A DNA stretch of 64,000 nucleotides from Rosellinia necatrix (taxonomy: Eukaryota; Ascomycota; Sordariomycetes; Xylariales; Xylariaceae), in the NCBI GenBank assembly GCA_021209875.1, contig JAGYVD010000001.1, positions 310,001-374,000 of the forward strand, written 5' to 3'. Below the pieces are notes generated by a model, which worked only from the letters and a program-made list of their open reading frames with translations, was not told where the DNA came from and searched no databases. Shown here piece by piece: positions 61,311 through 64,000 of the stretch; within the stretch, counting starts at the first letter, position 1, and each line of letters starts with the position of its first letter. A program made the position numbers and the translations under genes.

Positions 61311-61669
61311 TGTCGTGTAGCCTGAAGTACATGCATGATATTGCCAATACTTCCCTAACCCGGGACAGATGTATAGATACTACTCTCCATAGAGTAGCTA
61401 CGCTGACTAGCTTGGACAACAACAACTACACTATCTATCTACTGACATGTGTTTTGCATGCACCTCCATAACTAGCTGTAGGTGCTATGTGGGCTAACTG
61501 GGCCACTATCTCGCCACTACCATGTAAAACACGGCCGGGCTTTCGAAGCTCGGCTCGAAGCTAGTCTCACATAATACGCTATCGTGCCACGCGTGATCTC
61601 TGCGATCTGCCAGGAACAGAACGTGGCCGCAGATAAATAAGCGGGGTAGTTCGTTTTCGTTCGCGACGG

Positions 61670-61830
61670 TGGAGGGAAGGGAAGGGAAGGGAAGGACAGG
61701 GGAGGACAGGGGAGGGAAGGAAGCCCGATGAGCTCAGCGGAATGAGGGGTTGCGTTGCGTTGCGTTGCGGGCTGCTTTTGGATAATGAGGCTATGTGTGT
61801 ATGTATGTATGTATGTATGTATGTATGTAC
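61670..61830. repeat. Cluster of GGGAA, GTTGC and GTAT arrays
   Basis: Three unrelated short arrays within 160 bp: GGGAA (about 61672-61725), GTTGC (61748-61770) and GTAT (61797-61830). Confidence 0.8.
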
Positions 61831-62027
61831 TTATTTTTATGTACGGGATCTATACACATCCGTGGGGGGGATGGGGGGATGGGGAGGCGCTGAGTTTTAT
61901 GCGTTCGACGGCTTGTTGCATGAAGTCTTGTTGCGTGAAGTCTGGTACGGACGGGAAGACACACACTCTCTCGCCTGGACCTCACCTCATCTCTCAAGCA
62001 CGTACCCGTGTCATGTGTGGGCGTAGT

Positions 62028-62104
62028 CACACATACACACATACACACACACACACACATATACATACACATATACATACACATATACATACATACATAC
62101 ATGC
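62028..62104. repeat. CACA/CATA compound repeat
   Basis: ACACAC passes into ATACATACAC and CATACATA units. It is complementary in type to the GTAT array at 62503-62532. Confidence 0.85.
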
Positions 62105-63263
62105 CAAATGCATCTGGCGTTCACGATGCATCCTCCGATCTACCTGCCTGCTGCTTTTGTGGATTTGTGTGCTCACTTTCCCCAAAGGATGGCCTGGCCT
62201 GGGCGAAACTAGCTCGAACTATTTGGTCGCCCGCATCGTGTGGCGTTCGATAAGCTCTTGGCTTTTTTTTTTTTGCTGGCTGGCACACACGACTATTCCA
62301 TCTACACTAAAAGCCTACCTGGGCTGAAGTAGCGTAGCGTAAGCGTAGTGTAGTGTACGGGCAGACAGACAGACAGACTAGACACCTGACGCCTGAGAGC
62401 TGGCCCGGCTCCATGAGACGGAAATAAATACCGTTTTGCCTTTTCTGGCAAGAGATCATCTTTGATGGCAATGACACGCGGGGGAAGAGGTCAAGAAGAA
62501 GTATGCATGTATGTATGTATGTATGTATGTACACTGCACTACACTACACACTTGATTGACCTTGGAAAGTAGAGGGAGAGAATTGACCCGATGTCGGGAT
62601 ACAACCTCACATCATATGTACGCATACGAGCATGTGTGTAAGTGTATGTGTGTATATGTGTGTATGTATGTGTGCGCTCTGGTAATTTTTTATTTTTATT
62701 TTTATTTTTTTTTAACATTTTCATCTCCCTTTCCTTATTAGTTCATCTAGACTGACTAAGGGACTAAGTCGGCGGCAATGATGGAGAATACAACATGCCC
62801 CGCATAGCGCTCACGGCGCGGGCCAAGAATAGCTTAAGCGCATGCCATGTTGATGTGTGCTTCTTCTGCTAGTTGCTGCCAAGTGTAGTTGCTGCCAAGT
62901 GCAGTGCACGGGCGGAAGCGCGGCGATAGGGATGAGCTGGGGGTGAGGTTGCACTGCTGAAGCGAGGGCGAACCGGCGGCTCTTGGAGACCGCTGGATGG
63001 TCGGTATTTTCGGATAGACGCTCGTTCGTTTAGTCAGTCTGTCAGTCAGTCAGTCGAACGAGGGAGTCAAATATGCAGGCACTTATTTGGACTTGCATAA
63101 CACCCAACCTCCTCCCTAATGCATAACATGGAATAACTAAATAAGTTTGTTTGCTCCGTCGTCGATCATCACAATACCTAGTTATCCCCGGACCGCCGGG
63201 TTGGCAATTTTACGAGCGTTTGTCCTGCCGTGATGTTCGTAAAAGGTGGTGGGTAAAATGAAG

Positions 63264-63324
63264 GTACATACATACATACATACATACATACATACATACA
63301 TACATACATACACACATACATACA
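63264..63324. repeat. CATA tetranucleotide repeat
   Basis: About 15 CATA units with one CACA variant near the end. Confidence 0.9.
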
Positions 63325-64000
63325 ACTACATGACGGGAACCCCTATCTTGACAAGGGGGTCATTGCCGCCGCCGGTAAGGCTAGGAATAGACGTTCGTCC
63401 TGATTCAGCCACCAAAAAGATGGCGTGCCGCTGCTCGCAACGGTAGAGACATGACTCGAAAATGTGACAGGTCGTCTCTTAAACGTCCGGCGAGCGGGAA
63501 GCATAGATTCGGTCGTTGGCTTTTTGGCTTTTGACTTTTTGGCGTTTTTACAATCTCGGTGCCTTGCATTTGAGGCGCATCATCTGACCCGAGGTCTGAG
63601 ATGACCCCTAGTTGTCTCCGGATGGGTGAGATAGATAATGACGCGAGCTTACGGGTAAGACAGGAACATAACCATAGCTTGCCGCATTCGGATCAAATGC
63701 TTCCTCACAGTTCGGTACAGAGGTAATTTAAGTGTGTTGGCGCAATTTGAGTTTTGTTGGCTTTGCGCCCTGAATAACTACAAGGTAGGTAAACCTAGGT
63801 TACCTTAGTTATCCATAAGTAACTATGTAACTACTGTGTAGGTCTTCCGACACACCATGTTAACCCGGATCCCGACGGGAAGAGATAAAAAAAAAAAAAA
63901 CATCGATGATGATGAGGATAAGGATGCGGATGAGGATTAGGATGATAAATGAAGCCACCGCAACAACACACCTGATCTAGAGCTAAGACGGAAAGAGGAA

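Larger units (their letters stand above)
57683..64000. other. Microsatellite-rich intergenic region, 6.3 kb
   Basis: No recognised gene. The longest ORF, 60307-61161 (284 codons), is made of low-complexity Asp, Pro and Arg/Glu runs over GAT, C and GA repeats, and is not credible. Many tetra- and pentanucleotide arrays are present; the larger ones are listed separately. Confidence 0.65.

Overview
The window is nuclear DNA of a filamentous ascomycete (Pezizomycotina, most likely Sordariomycetes). Evidence: short introns (mostly 49-122 bp) with GT/AG ends and CTAAC- or CTGAC-type branch sites, a RIP-like AT-rich block, fungal NACHT and PNP_UDP families, and intergenic DNA full of TAGGTACC-type words and microsatellites. 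The class is an inference; no rRNA, tRNA or mitochondrial marker was seen.

Layout. 1-9290 is an extremely AT-rich block with no intact gene, probably transposons destroyed by repeat-induced point mutation. 9291-12782 is ordinary-GC accessory sequence with gene relics: an uncertain spliced ORF, a relic with in-frame TGA stops, and a broken multi-LysM gene. 12783-17529 holds the most interesting locus. A PNP_UDP (nucleoside phosphorylase-like) gene on the minus strand and a NACHT-ankyrin NLR gene on the plus strand diverge from a 466-bp promoter. Once spliced, both proteins carry a similar short glycine-rich motif with an IxIGR or LxIGR core: at the C-terminus of the PNP protein and at the N-terminus of the NLR. 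In each gene the motif lies on its own exon. This is the layout of fungal NLR/effector pairs that signal by amyloid templating, here with a phosphorylase-like domain in the effector position.

From 18 kb on the window is conserved core genome: NUG1 (nucleolar GTPase, 18071-19791, +), an RSC7/SWP82 chromatin-remodelling subunit (29457-26530, -), DIS3/RRP44 (exosome nuclease, 44508-47544, +), SLD3 (replication initiation, 51389-48213, -, five exons), and an SSK2-type MAPKKK of the osmostress HOG pathway (53040-57184, +). Intron-exon models were rebuilt by hand and every splice keeps the reading frame. Long gene-poor stretches separate them (19.8-26.5, 29.5-44.5 and 57.2-64.0 kb); these contain microsatellites but no gene I can recognise.

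The two halves contrast. The left 17.5 kb is a fast-evolving accessory compartment (RIP block, pseudogenes, immunity-type genes). The right part has housekeeping genes in sparse intergenic DNA.
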